Part shown: positions 25,822 to 34,731 of the stretch, piece after piece
How positions within the stretch are numbered: the first letter of the stretch is position 1
Layout of the letters: each line of letters begins with the position of its first letter
Assembly (NCBI RefSeq): GCF_900111095.1
Contig: NZ_FOGB01000002.1
Coordinates: forward strand, 483,405 to 547,404
From: Amphritea atlantica
Lineage (GTDB): Bacteria; Pseudomonadota; Gammaproteobacteria; Pseudomonadales; Balneatricaceae
DNA length: 64,000 nucleotides
Direction of reading: 5' to 3'
Notes under the pieces: generated by a model
Database searches by the model: none
What the model saw: only the letters and a program-made list of their open reading frames with translations
Told to the model about the DNA's origin: nothing
Translations under genes and position numbers: made by a program

Positions 25822-26934
25822 ATGAATACTATGAGAAATAATAAGCGAAGTGCAGGTAAATTAATCAAAGCCCTGGCTGCCAGCGCAGCCTGCATCGCGA
25901 GTCTGACAGTCGCTAATCCCGTACATGCGGTCGACTTTGATGGCGAACGCGTGGAGTGGATTATTCCATTTAAAGAAGGCGGCGGTTCAGATACCTGGGC
26001 TCGTTTTTTTGCCCCACTGATCTCTGAAAATCTACCTGGAAAACCGGCTATCGTGGTGAAAAATATTCCTGGAGGCGGTTCAACCAAAGGCGCTAATCAG
26101 TTTCAGCGAAAAGCCAAAGATAATGGTTTAAATATTATAGGTACTTCCGGCTCCACTCAGTTTCCGTATCTGTTAGGCGATACACGCGTCAACTATGATT
26201 ACAAAAACTGGACGCCAGTACTGGCATCACCTACGGGTGGGGTTTTTTATGTCAGCCCTGAACTCGGCATCAAATCGGCAGCAGAACTGGCATCACTACG
26301 CGGTAAAGAGCTTAAATACGCCAGTCAGGGTGCAACCTCCCTCGACTTAGTGCCTCTGTTAGCGATGGATATTCTGGATATTGATGTACAGGCTATTTTC
26401 GGCATGAAAGGCCGTGGCGCGGGTCGTCTGGCTTTCGAGCGTGGCGAAGTTAACGTTGATTACCAAACATCGTCAGCCTACCTGAAAAAAGTTGTACCGC
26501 TGGTAGATGAAGGCAAAGTTGTGCCTATCATGTCCTGGGGCGTTTTGGATGAGGATGGCAACCTGCAACGTGATCCAAACTTCCCGGATCTGCCTCACTT
26601 TGCTGAAGTCTATGAGATGATCCATGGCAAAAAACCAGAAGGAACTGCATTTAAAGTGTGGAAAGCGTTCTTCGCGGCAGGCTTTGCCGCACAAAAAGGT
26701 ATTTTCCTGCCTAAAGGAACCCCACAGGACGTCATCGATGCCTGGGGAGATGCAGTAGAAAAAACCGTTAAGGCAGATGACTTCAAGAGTCGCTCTGAGC
26801 TGGTTCTTGGTGACTATCCTCAGGCCGTAAAAGGTAAAGCAGTTAAAGCATTTAAAGCAGCGCTTGATATCTCAGATGCTGACCGAGAGTGGGTTCGTAA
26901 CTGGCTGACCAGCCGATACAACGTGCAATTATAA
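25822..26934 (+). CDS. tctC: Tripartite tricarboxylate transporter receptor TctC
   Basis: A 370-aa periplasmic binding protein of the TctC/Bug family: long signal peptide with twin hydrophobic stretch ending NPVHA at residue 36, then VEWIIPFKEGGGSDTWARFFAPLI, the family's conserved ligand-binding P-x-x-x-G-G-x-D loop. It captures citrate or tricarballylate for the downstream TctA-TctB permease. CTGGAG precedes the ATG. Separated from the permease gene by a stem that probably limits read-through. Confidence 0.9.
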   Translation: MNTMRNNKRSAGKLIKALAASAACIASLTVANPVHAVDFDGERVEWIIPFKEGGGSDTWARFFAPLISENLPGKPAIVVKNIPGGGSTKGANQFQRKAKDNGLNIIGTSGSTQFPYLLGDTRVNYDYKNWTPVLASPTGGVFYVSPELGIKSAAELASLRGKELKYASQGATSLDLVPLLAMDILDIDVQAIFGMKGRGAGRLAFERGEVNVDYQTSSAYLKKVVPLVDEGKVVPIMSWGVLDEDGNLQRDPNFPDLPHFAEVYEMIHGKKPEGTAFKVWKAFFAAGFAAQKGIFLPKGTPQDVIDAWGDAVEKTVKADDFKSRSELVLGDYPQAVKGKAVKAFKAALDISDADREWVRNWLTSRYNVQL

Positions 26935-26999
26935 GCTCGTTGTTTCCTTTATCACGTCAACCCATCGGGTAAACACTATTCCTGTTGACTATCCCTGAC

Positions 27000-27030
27000 A
27001 CGGGCTCATCCGAGCCCGTCGTTCACTTTT
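27000..27030 (+). terminator. Attenuator-like stem between tctC and the permease gene
   Basis: ACGGGCTC (27000-27007) pairs with GAGCCCGT (27012-27019), followed by CGTTCACTTTTT. It likely terminates part of the transcripts so that the receptor is made in excess. Confidence 0.65.
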
Positions 27031-27046
27031 TATGAGGTAAGGAACC

Positions 27047-29056
27047 ATGTTAGACGCATTCCTAACCGCCCTACAGACTGTCATGACTGGTACCCATCTG
27101 CTCTATTTAGCGGGTGGTGTATTGCTGGGACTTGCTATCGGCATTTTTCCGGGTCTTGGCGGTATCGCCGGGCTTTCTTTATTACTTCCTTTTCTATACG
27201 GCATGGAACCAACCACCGCACTGGCGATGCTGATTGGTTTAGTTGCTGTTATCCCAACCTCCGATACCTTTACATCGGTGTTGATGGGTATTCCAGGATC
27301 CAGTGGCTCACAAGCCACCGTGTTGGACGGATTCCCCATGGCTAAACGAGGGGAGGCCGCTCGCGCACTCTCAGCTGCGTTTGCCTCCTCTTTATTTGGC
27401 GGCCTGTTTGGTGCTGTTGTACTGACCGGCTTCGTCCTGATCGCCCGTCCAGTCATTCTGGCTTTCGGGTCGGCAGAACTCTTTATGCTGACTCTGCTCG
27501 GGTTGAGCATGGTCGGTGTATTAGGCGGTAATAGTCTGGTAAAAGGCCTGAGTGCTTGTGGTGTGGGCCTGCTGCTGGGTAGCGTTGGTGGTGCACCTGC
27601 TACGGGTGAATACCGAATGACCTTCGGAAACTTCTATCTTATGGATGGTATTCCGCTGGTTGTTGTCGGCCTGGGTATCTTTGCACTCCCGGAAATTATC
27701 GATCTGCTTCGCCAGAACAGCGCTATTTCAGAAGCCGCAGAGCTGGGCCGTGGATGGGTAAACGGTATCAGAGATCTGATTAAAAACCGTTGGCTGGCCC
27801 TGCGATGTGCCATTATTGGTTGTATAGTTGGCGCCCTGCCAGGTCTCGGTGGGAGTGTGGTGGACTGGATCGCCTATGGCCATGCAGTACAAACCACAAA
27901 AGATAAAGATGGTTTTGGCAACGGCGATGTACGTGGTGTCATCGCACCTGAATCCTCCAATAATGCTAAAGAGGGTGGCGCGCTCATTCCGACACTTCTG
28001 TTTGGCATTCCGGGGTCAGGCAGCATGGCGGTATTTCTGGGCGGTATGGTATTAATTGGTATCGAGCCCGGACCATCGATGGTTACATCTAACCTGGACG
28101 TAACCTATACCATCGTCTGGTCATTAGCGATCGCTAATGTTGTGGGCGCTGGTGCCTGTTTGTTTTTATCAAAATGGGTCGCAAAATTAACGACGATTCC
28201 CTATGCGTTGATGGCGCCATTCATGATCACTGTGATCTGTTTCGCTGCTTTCCAGGCTACCCGTGATCTGAGCGATCTTGTGGCGCTATTGGGAATTGGT
28301 GTTTTAGGTGTGTTAATGAAGCGCTTTGACTGGCCACGCCCTGCTTTTCTGATCGGATTTGTGCTGGCCAGCGGAATGGAAACATACTTATATCAGGCGA
28401 TTCAGTTTGATGGCCTCGGATTCCTGCTGAAACCAGGTGTATTAATCATTGGTGCCATTACCGCTATCTCTATCTACTTTGCTGCACGTCATGCAACAAA
28501 CAGTGGTAAAGATGATTCCAGTACTGAAACCAGCACTGACTCCGGTACTCAGGCAAAACCGCTGCGTCCAACTAACTTAGGACCGCAAAAGCTATTTGCC
28601 GGCGCTATCTTCCTGACATTTGCTTATGGCCTCTATGATGCCTTCCAGCAATCGATGCTGGGCGGTGTCTTTACCGGCGGAGTCTGTGGCGTAATGCTTA
28701 TTCTGAGCGGTATCGTACTGTTCAAGCTTGTAACCAACCAGGTTGAAGATACTGTCAACTTCGATAACGAAGTTGCTGCCGGTTATCAGGGGGATCAGAG
28801 CATCGCCAGTCTTTTACACTATGTCTACTGGATAGCTGGACTTGTTGTTGGCTGCTATTTTGTTGGCTTCCTGATATCCATTGCCGTTTTCTTTGTTGCA
28901 TTCCTGTTAGTTAAAGCGCGCGCATCGATGCTCCGCACGTTCGTACTCTGCAGCTCAGCTGTTGTATTTATGGCAACACTGGCACATGTGATGGTCCTTG
29001 ATCTTCCAAGTGGTCTGTTGCAGGAAACTGTACATATGCCCTGGCCTCTGAACTGA
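27047..29056 (+). CDS. Fused tripartite tricarboxylate transporter permease TctA-TctB
   Basis: A 669-aa inner-membrane protein. Residues ~1-480 are the large TctA subunit with its two signature repeats (GIFPGLGGIAGLSLLLPF and the later IVGALPGLGGSVVDWIAYGHA). After a hydrophilic Ser/Thr-rich linker (~485-510) a four-helix region (~515-669) has the size and profile of the small TctB subunit. In most systems these are separate genes; here they are one chain. AAGGA precedes the ATG. It follows tctC and precedes a UspA gene in the same orientation. Confidence 0.9.
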   Translation: MLDAFLTALQTVMTGTHLLYLAGGVLLGLAIGIFPGLGGIAGLSLLLPFLYGMEPTTALAMLIGLVAVIPTSDTFTSVLMGIPGSSGSQATVLDGFPMAKRGEAARALSAAFASSLFGGLFGAVVLTGFVLIARPVILAFGSAELFMLTLLGLSMVGVLGGNSLVKGLSACGVGLLLGSVGGAPATGEYRMTFGNFYLMDGIPLVVVGLGIFALPEIIDLLRQNSAISEAAELGRGWVNGIRDLIKNRWLALRCAIIGCIVGALPGLGGSVVDWIAYGHAVQTTKDKDGFGNGDVRGVIAPESSNNAKEGGALIPTLLFGIPGSGSMAVFLGGMVLIGIEPGPSMVTSNLDVTYTIVWSLAIANVVGAGACLFLSKWVAKLTTIPYALMAPFMITVICFAAFQATRDLSDLVALLGIGVLGVLMKRFDWPRPAFLIGFVLASGMETYLYQAIQFDGLGFLLKPGVLIIGAITAISIYFAARHATNSGKDDSSTETSTDSGTQAKPLRPTNLGPQKLFAGAIFLTFAYGLYDAFQQSMLGGVFTGGVCGVMLILSGIVLFKLVTNQVEDTVNFDNEVAAGYQGDQSIASLLHYVYWIAGLVVGCYFVGFLISIAVFFVAFLLVKARASMLRTFVLCSSAVVFMATLAHVMVLDLPSGLLQETVHMPWPLN

Positions 29057-29083
29057 TCAATCAGGTATATAAGGAGAAGAATT

Positions 29084-29947
29084 ATGCGATCAGTAAAATC
29101 TATACTGATGCCGCTTTCCAGCAGTGGAGAGGTGCAGGAAAGACTGCTGGGTGCATTATCAGTCACAGCATTCTTCGGTGCTCACCTGGAAGTATTGCAT
29201 GCGCAAGTCAGCCCGCGACAATTTATTCCCGTCGATGCGGTGGCCCGGTCAATGCCCCAGAAACTCTTGAATGAGTTAGAAGCGATAGCCGACAAATATT
29301 CCAATACTGAGTCGAGCGAACTTAAAGCGATGTTCATTCAGCTTTGTGAACAACGCGATATTATTCACAGCGATGACTCAGTCACAGATAAACCAAGCGC
29401 CTACTGGCGTGATATCTACGGCTTGCGTAGCGAACTTGTAGGCGAGTGGGGTAAGGTGAGTGACCTCATTATTTTGCCTCAGCCAAGAAGCGGCAAACCC
29501 ACAGCCACTTTCGAAGCCGCCTTAATGCGCAGTGGTAAACCCATCTTATTAGTTCCCAGAACAATGACGACGTTTAGTGCCGAACGCCTATTAATCGCCT
29601 GGAACGGGAGCACAGAAGGGAGCCGGGCAATCACTCAGGCGATACCTATTATGCAGCAGGCAAAAGAGATCATTATTGCCACCAGCGAAAGCTCAGCTCC
29701 ATGTAAACCTGGCACGGAAGAGCTGATCAGGTATCTGGGACGTCACGGTATCAAAGCGGAATCAAAGCACTTCGATACTGGACGCCGATCAACCGGAGAA
29801 GCGATTCTTTCGATGGCGGACTCGATCAATTCAGACTTGCTGATCATGGGAGGGTTTACTCATCGCCGCGTGCATGAGCAGATATTCGGTGGTGTTACCC
29901 AGAATATGGTCGGTCACGCAAGATTGCCGGTGTGGATGATGCATTAA
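29084..29947 (+). CDS. Tandem universal stress protein (UspA family)
   Basis: A 287-aa cytoplasmic protein with two Usp-like halves. The second half has the ATP-binding-type ending GGFTHRRVHEQIFGGVTQNMV and the terminal PVWMMH. The first half is more divergent. Located 27 nt after the permease with AAGGAGAAG before its ATG, so it is probably the last gene of the tctC-tctAB operon. Usp genes often accompany transporters; the specific role is unknown. A strong terminator follows. Confidence 0.83.
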   Translation: MRSVKSILMPLSSSGEVQERLLGALSVTAFFGAHLEVLHAQVSPRQFIPVDAVARSMPQKLLNELEAIADKYSNTESSELKAMFIQLCEQRDIIHSDDSVTDKPSAYWRDIYGLRSELVGEWGKVSDLIILPQPRSGKPTATFEAALMRSGKPILLVPRTMTTFSAERLLIAWNGSTEGSRAITQAIPIMQQAKEIIIATSESSAPCKPGTEELIRYLGRHGIKAESKHFDTGRRSTGEAILSMADSINSDLLIMGGFTHRRVHEQIFGGVTQNMVGHARLPVWMMH

Positions 29948-29993
29948 GATTCCATTTAATGGATGTACTACCATTTACGCACCGATGGTAGTT

Positions 29994-30023
29994 AAAGGCC
30001 ACCCTTCTGGGTGGCCTTTTTTT
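29994..30023 (+). terminator. Rho-independent terminator after the UspA gene
   Basis: AAAGGCCACCC / GGGTGGCCTTT with TTCT loop and a T7 tail. Its core matches the terminator that follows the tmRNA at 30354-30399. Confidence 0.92.
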
Positions 30024-30042
30024 GGGTGGTTGGTGGGGGGCT

Positions 30043-30339
30043 GGTTTACTGCGGCCGTTCCGGCCTTGACCTGCGGGTCATTGTGAAGAGCGACGATGAT
30101 GTGTTGCGCAAAGATCGCGCTCAGTTCGAACCTGCTACGAGGCTTCTCAATACCCGCTTTACTTTCATCAGAGCAAAGAAAAGGGCTCCTCGGCGTTTGG
30201 GCAGGTGCTGGGATAATGTGTGGCGGGTTTACTGTGTCCGTTCCGGCCTTGCCCTGCGGGTCATCGTGAAGAGCGACGATGATGTGTCGCGCCAAGAGCG
30301 CGCTCGGTTCGAACCCGCTCCGCGGCTTCTCAATACCCA
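30043..30339. repeat. Two imperfect direct copies of a ~115-bp element next to ssrA
   Basis: Copy 1 spans about 30043-30157 and copy 2 about 30226-30339. They share long runs such as GAAGAGCGACGATGATGTG and GGCTTCTCAATACCC with scattered substitutions. Long frames on both strands cross them, but these coincide with the repeats and show no protein family, so I treat the segment as a non-coding dispersed repeat, not a gene. It fills the otherwise empty 450 bases between the UspA gene and the tmRNA. Confidence 0.8.
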
Positions 30340-30353
30340 CCACACCGAAACCG

Positions 30354-30399
30354 ATACCACAAAAAAGGCCACCCCGGAGGGTGGCCTTTTTTGTGGTAT
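30354..30399 (-). terminator. Terminator of the tmRNA gene (perfect 21-bp stem)
   Basis: Perfect inverted repeat with arms 30354-30374 and 30379-30399 and a CGGA loop, containing A6/T6 runs on either side of GGCCACCC/GGGTGGCC. It starts 1 nt after the tmRNA CCA end and would work in both directions. Confidence 0.92.
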
Positions 30400-30400
30400 T

Positions 30401-30760
30401 TGGTGGAGGTGGCGGGTTTCGAACCCGCGTCCGCCAATCCTCTGCCTCTAGATCTACATGTTTAGACACTTCTATTCAATTAACCCAGCACGGCCCGAAG
30501 GTCAGGGCGTTTAGGGCGAGCCTCTTTAGGTTTTAACCGTTCAGCTTGAGACAAAGCTTCCGGGCGATTCTATCTCGAATGACACTGCAAAATCCTTTAG
30601 TTATAGACACCTATAGGAGCAGCGCAAGCAGACTTATGCTGCTAGAGCGTAGTTATCGTCGTTTGCAACTATAACTGTGTAGTAATTGATTTACGTGATT
30701 CACTACACTCACGACATGCACCAAAGGGTTCGCAATCAGCGTCGAAGCCAAGTCACCCCC
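30401..30760 (-). ncRNA. ssrA: Transfer-messenger RNA (tmRNA, SsrA)
   Basis: About 360 nt on the minus strand. The 5' end GGGGGTG (from 30760) pairs with CACCTCC next to the 3' A-CCA end (30401-30404), giving the seven-base acceptor stem. The T-arm reads GCGGGTTCGAAACCCGC. The resume frame, revealed around 30637-30669, encodes the tag ANDDNYALAA followed by TAA. tmRNA rescues stalled ribosomes together with SmpB, whose gene lies just upstream on the same strand, the usual gammaproteobacterial order. Confidence 0.95.
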
Positions 30761-30884
30761 ATAGTATTTCCGACTACACAACACCCGGATAGTTCGTTTA
30801 ACCAAACTGTCAGCGTGTTATGTAAGACGGGCCGGCATTATAGCCGGTTTACAGCAAGAATATAGCTTTATCTTGAGAACAGTT

Positions 30885-31358
30885 CTACTTTGCCGCCAGT
30901 ACACGTTGTTTCTGACGGTTCCAGTCGCGCTCTTTCTCCGCATCCCGTTTGTCATGCTGTTTCTTACCCTTAGCCAGCGCGATTTCACATTTTACCCGGT
31001 CGTTCTTCCAATAAAGGGCGAGGGCAACACAGGTGAAACCTTTGGCCTGAACAGCACCGATCAGCCGATCGATTTCGCGCCGGTGCAGCAGCAGCTTGCG
31101 CTGTCGGGTCGGGTCCGCAATTACGTGGGTGGATGCGGTTTTCAGTGGTGTAAAATGGGCGCCAACAAGCCACGCTTCGCCGTTATGCAGAACTACATAG
31201 GAGTCCACAAGCTGGCCGCGACCTTCGCGGAGGCTTTTTACTTCCCATCCGGTGAGAGACAGTCCGGCCTCGAACTTAGTATCAATCGAATACTCATGTC
31301 GGGCTTTCTTGTTCTGGCAGATGGTATTGCCACTGGGTTTTGCTTTCTTCTTTGCCAT
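30885..31358 (-). CDS. smpB: SsrA-binding protein SmpB
   Basis: A 157-aa protein with the full SmpB signature: [13 protein letters not shown] near the start, [26 protein letters not shown], and a basic C-terminal tail ([21 protein letters not shown] in part) that enters the empty mRNA channel of the ribosome. It binds the tRNA-like part of tmRNA and brings it to stalled ribosomes. The ssrA gene begins 125 nt downstream. Length is normal (E. coli 160). Confidence 0.96.
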   Translation of the reverse strand: MAKKKAKPSGNTICQNKKARHEYSIDTKFEAGLSLTGWEVKSLREGRGQLVDSYVVLHNGEAWLVGAHFTPLKTASTHVIADPTRQRKLLLHRREIDRLIGAVQAKGFTCVALALYWKNDRVKCEIALAKGKKQHDKRDAEKERDWNRQKQRVLAAK

Positions 31359-31562
31359 GGGGCGGGATTATATAGAGCGTTACAGTTCAATGAAAGAGAA
31401 TTGAGCGGCGAGGATGGCTTGATGCCTCTCAACAGTCAACTTTAGACAAAAACGGTTTTTTTGCCCGGAGCATGGCCGGTGTCATTGAATTGAGTGGCCA
31501 AAATATGGACAATGCCGGGCTATTTTATTATTTGAAATATCAGTCTACTTTAAGAGATTTAC

Positions 31563-32927
31563 ATGAAAGATCGCCAAAATATCCATGGATCATGGGCCAG
31601 TCGCTGGGTCTTTATTATGGCCGCGACGGGGTCAGCTGTTGGCCTGGGTAATATCTGGAAGTTCCCCTATATCGCTGGTCAGAATGGCGGCGGTGCTTTT
31701 GTTCTGGTTTATCTGTTGTTTATTCTGGCGGTGGGTGTACCGATTATGATGGCGGAGGTGCTGGTGGGACGGCGCGGACGCCAGAGTCCGATTAACTCAA
31801 TGCGCGAGGTGGCGCTCGAGGCTGATCATTCGCCTAACTGGTCGATGGTTGGCTGGGTTGGCGCGCTGGCTGGTTTTCTGATTTTCTCCTTTTATTCGGT
31901 CGTTGCCGGTTGGGTGCTGGCCTATGTTGCCGCGATGGGAAATGGTGAGTTTCTCGATATCGGCAGTGAGCAGGCGGGCAAGGCTTTCAGTCGGTTGCTG
32001 GCAGATCCCCAGGCACTGTTGATCTGGCACTCGGTATTTGTGGTGCTGGTGATGGTGGTGTTGATGGGAGGCGTTAATAAAGGCCTGGAACGGGCCACTA
32101 AGATTATGATGCCGGCGCTGTTTGTCTTGTTGCTGTTGTTACTGGGGTATTCGATGACCTCGGGTTCGTTTGGCGAAGGCGTTGAGTTCCTGTTTCATTT
32201 TGACCCTTCCGAGCTGTCCTGGGATGCCGTGCTGGTGGCGTTGGGGCACTCATTCTTTACATTGTCCCTGGGGATGGGATCGATTATGGCGTATGGTTCC
32301 TATATGCCCAAGAGTGCTTCTATCGGTGGTACCGTGCTGACGATTGCCGCGTTGGATACCATTGTCGCGCTGGTGGCGGGTATGGCTATCTTTCCGATCG
32401 TCTTTGCCAACTCGCTGGATCCAGGGGCGGGTCCGGGTCTGATGTTTATTACCCTGCCGGTGGCATTTGGTCATATGCCGGGCGGACAGATTTTCGGCTT
32501 TTTGTTCTTTGTATTGGTGGCGCTGGCCGCCTGGACCTCGGCGATTTCGCTGATGGAGCCGGGTGTGGCCTGGATGGTGGAGAAGTTTGGTCTGAAACGG
32601 GGGCCGGTCTGTATCATGCTGGGGCTGCTGGTGTGGTTGCTGGGAATCGCTGCGTTGAGTTCGTTTAACTTTGGTAGTGATATCGCGTTGTTTGGTATGA
32701 ATATCTTTGATTTTCTCGATTTCGTTACCGCGAATATCTTTCTGCCGCTGGGAGGGCTGTTTGTGGCAGTCTTTACCGGCTGGATTCTGCATCAGCGGAT
32801 AACCCGGGATGAACTGGCGATTGTGACTCCGGCCTACTATCTGGCCTGGTCGGTTACGATCCGTTATATTGCACCGATCGCGGTTGCTGCGATCTTTATT
32901 TTCAATCTGATCGAAAAACTGGGCTGA
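31563..32927 (+). CDS. Neurotransmitter:sodium symporter family (NSS/SNF) transporter
   Basis: A 454-aa inner-membrane protein with about 12 helices. The family signature GSAVGLGNIWKFPYIAGQNGGG, split by the unwound part of TM1 that binds sodium and substrate, is at residues ~23-45. Bacterial members (LeuT, MhsT) import amino acids with sodium. The amino acid cannot be told from sequence by eye. It lies 4 nt before ratA and may be transcribed with it. Confidence 0.92.
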   Translation: MKDRQNIHGSWASRWVFIMAATGSAVGLGNIWKFPYIAGQNGGGAFVLVYLLFILAVGVPIMMAEVLVGRRGRQSPINSMREVALEADHSPNWSMVGWVGALAGFLIFSFYSVVAGWVLAYVAAMGNGEFLDIGSEQAGKAFSRLLADPQALLIWHSVFVVLVMVVLMGGVNKGLERATKIMMPALFVLLLLLLGYSMTSGSFGEGVEFLFHFDPSELSWDAVLVALGHSFFTLSLGMGSIMAYGSYMPKSASIGGTVLTIAALDTIVALVAGMAIFPIVFANSLDPGAGPGLMFITLPVAFGHMPGGQIFGFLFFVLVALAAWTSAISLMEPGVAWMVEKFGLKRGPVCIMLGLLVWLLGIAALSSFNFGSDIALFGMNIFDFLDFVTANIFLPLGGLFVAVFTGWILHQRITRDELAIVTPAYYLAWSVTIRYIAPIAVAAIFIFNLIEKLG

Positions 32928-32931
32928 TGGC

Positions 32932-33363
32932 ATGACACAGGTAGACCGGAGCGCGTTAGTACTTCATACAGCAGAGCAGATGTTTGATCTGGTCAATGAT
33001 GTGGAGAGTTACCCGCAGTTTCTGCCCTGGTGCTCTGGAACGACGCTGATCGAGTCGACTGAAGAGACGATGCAGGCCAGTCTGAATGTTGCGAAAGCGG
33101 GACTGAAATATAGCTTTACGACCCGCAATACGCTGGAACGACCCGGAATGATCAGGATAGAGCTGGTTGAGGGGCCGTTCTCCAGTCTGTCCGGACTCTG
33201 GACCTTTAAGCCTCTGAGTGAAGAGGCCTGTAAGGTGAGTCTGAGTCTGCAGTTTGATTTTTCAGGCAAACTTACCAGCCTGGCAATGAGCAAGGTGTTT
33301 AATCAGATGGCAGCAACGATGGTTGACGCTTTTGTGAATCGCGCTGATCAGGTTTATGGTTAA
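32932..33363 (+). CDS. ratA: RatA-family protein (START/COQ10-like)
   Basis: A 143-aa single-domain SRPBCC protein: SALVLHTAEQMFDLVNDVESYPQFLPWC, VAKAGLKYSFTTRN, FEGPFSSLSGLWTF-like segment (VEGPFSSLSGLWTFKPL) and a C-terminal helix with LASMSKVFNQ-like residues (SLAMSKVFNQMAATMVDAF). E. coli RatA was described as a ribosome-association toxin, while eukaryotic relatives bind coenzyme Q; ubiquinone handling is a fair alternative. Followed by rnfH as in many gammaproteobacteria. Confidence 0.92.
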   Translation: MTQVDRSALVLHTAEQMFDLVNDVESYPQFLPWCSGTTLIESTEETMQASLNVAKAGLKYSFTTRNTLERPGMIRIELVEGPFSSLSGLWTFKPLSEEACKVSLSLQFDFSGKLTSLAMSKVFNQMAATMVDAFVNRADQVYG

Positions 33364-33383
33364 CGGTTTAAGGTTTAAAAATA

Positions 33384-33692
33384 ATGGGCACGATGAAAGT
33401 TGAAGTGGCGTATGCCCTTGCGAATGAACAGAAGATTATCCCGCTGCAGGTGGCAGAGGATTGTTCTGCGTATGAGGCGGTGGTTCAGTCCCGTATTGCA
33501 GATTTTTTTCCGCAGATCGATATTGAGCATGACCCTATGGGGATTTTTGGTAAAGCGATCGCTGACCCTAAACAGCATATCCTTAAGCCGGGGCAGCGTG
33601 TGGAGATCTACCGTCCGCTGATTGCCGATCCCAAAGAGATTCGTGCCCGCCGGGCGGCTAAGGCAAAAGCGGAGCGGGAAGCGCAGAGCTGA
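33384..33692 (+). CDS. rnfH: RnfH-family ubiquitin-like protein
   Basis: A 102-aa protein with the RnfH beta-grasp pattern: MKVEVAYALANEQKIIPLQV, MGIFGKAI, LKPGQRVEIYRPLIADPKEIRRR-like ending (ADPKEIRARRAAKAKAE). Usually paired with ratA, as here (20 nt after it). Function is poorly defined. The start is ATG 33384; an ATG four codons later would also serve. Confidence 0.93.
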   Translation: MGTMKVEVAYALANEQKIIPLQVAEDCSAYEAVVQSRIADFFPQIDIEHDPMGIFGKAIADPKQHILKPGQRVEIYRPLIADPKEIRARRAAKAKAEREAQS

Positions 33693-33741
33693 CGATCAGA
33701 GATTCAGCCTGAGTGGTGGAGGTTTAACCGCTCAGGGAGTA

Positions 33742-33770
33742 TGAAACACCGGAGAGTATCCGGTGTTTCA
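33742..33770. terminator. Bidirectional stem between rnfH and bamE
   Basis: Perfect 11-bp arms TGAAACACCGG / CCGGTGTTTCA with a 7-nt loop between convergent genes. No long T run, so it may rely on stem strength or be an RNA-end protector. Confidence 0.6.
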
Positions 33771-33792
33771 CTGTACCCGATCTGGTCGGTGG

Positions 33793-34131
33793 TTATTGCT
33801 GATTGCCACCGGGACGGAAGTCACCCGCGAATCCTGAGAGATTGCCATTGGCATCGAACAGAACCGTGAGGCGTTGTTGCGTGATTGTGCCGGTTTCACC
33901 GGACTGGTTACGGTAGATATAATCCCAGCGGTTATTGTTAAAACTGTCGGTGATCAGGGGCGTGCCCAGAACATATCGGACCTGATTCTGTGTCATTCCC
34001 GGGCGGAGGGTATCGACCATCTCCTGGGTGACCACATTGCCCTGTGGTATATCGATCTTGTAAACGCCGGGGAATTCGGAGCATCCGGCCAGTAAAATAG
34101 CGGCGATAACGCTAATAAGAATTTTTTGCAT
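33793..34131 (-). CDS. bamE: Outer-membrane assembly lipoprotein BamE
   Basis: A 112-aa lipoprotein: signal peptide MQKILISVIAAILLAGC with lipobox LLAGC, then YKIDIPQGNVVTQEMVDTLRPGMTQNQVRYVLGTP and DSFNNNRWDYIYRNQ, the BamE/SmpA core. It stabilises the BAM complex that inserts beta-barrel proteins. ATG 34131 directly begins the signal peptide; the frame is open further upstream without meaning. Divergent from fur, a widely conserved pair. Confidence 0.95.
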   Translation of the reverse strand: MQKILISVIAAILLAGCSEFPGVYKIDIPQGNVVTQEMVDTLRPGMTQNQVRYVLGTPLITDSFNNNRWDYIYRNQSGETGTITQQRLTVLFDANGNLSGFAGDFRPGGNQQ

Positions 34132-34221
34132 TAGTAAATGACTTCCACTTTCGCGTATAAAATCAGATAATTGAGATCGCAAGTCTAACATTCGTTGAGA
34201 TAAACATCATAGAGAAAGATT

Positions 34222-34650
34222 ATGGCACTTGAAAATCAAGAATTACGTAAAGCTGGCCTGAAGGTTACCCTGCCTCGGGTGAAAATTTATCAGATTCTTG
34301 AGAAAGCGGGCGAAGGTGATCATTTCAGTGCAGAAGATATCTACAAGCTTCTGCTGGAGCACAATGAAGATGTTGGCCTGGCAACCGTTTATCGTGTACT
34401 GACTCAGTTTGAGGCCGCGGGACTGGTTTCACGGCATCATTTTGAAGGTGGCCATTCGGTTTTTGAACTGACCCAGGATGAACAGCACGATCATATTGTC
34501 TGTGTGAAGTGCGGCAAAGTGCGTGAGTTCAGTGATCCTGCGTTGAAAAAACGTCAGGATCAGATCGCTAAGGAGCTGGGGTTTAAAATCACTGACCGGA
34601 CGCTCTATCTCTACGGTGAGTGTGCCGATGGTTGCGCGAACACGAAATAG
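34222..34650 (+). CDS. fur: Ferric uptake regulator Fur
   Basis: A 142-aa repressor: N-terminal winged helix (~1-80, with LATVYRVLTQFEAAGLV) and a C-terminal dimerisation/metal domain with H89, H91 (EQHDHIVC), C94 and C97 (CVKCGKV). Fe(II)-Fur represses iron-uptake genes. Normal length. The bamE-fur intergenic region shows no clear 19-bp Fur box by eye. A bidirectional terminator separates it from recN. Confidence 0.97.
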   Translation: MALENQELRKAGLKVTLPRVKIYQILEKAGEGDHFSAEDIYKLLLEHNEDVGLATVYRVLTQFEAAGLVSRHHFEGGHSVFELTQDEQHDHIVCVKCGKVREFSDPALKKRQDQIAKELGFKITDRTLYLYGECADGCANTK

Positions 34651-34677
34651 TTATCTCAGAGATATTTTCAGAGTTTT

Positions 34678-34702
34678 AAAAAACCGGCTATGCCGGTTTT
34701 TT
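34678..34702. terminator. Bidirectional terminator between fur and recN
   Basis: AAAAACCGGC / GCCGGTTTTTT with loop TAT, with A and T runs on either side. Confidence 0.9.
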
Positions 34703-34731
34703 ACGTTTCTAACCTCTGCTGTGTTCGGGTG

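Noticed and set aside
29975-30536. Long open frames on both strands between the UspA gene and the tmRNA
   Set aside because: They coincide with the two 115-bp repeats, the terminators and the tmRNA 3' end, and show no protein family; treated as non-coding repeat.
32250-32933. 227-codon frame opposite the NSS transporter
   Set aside because: His/Gln/Arg-rich translation typical of a reverse shadow of a membrane protein gene.
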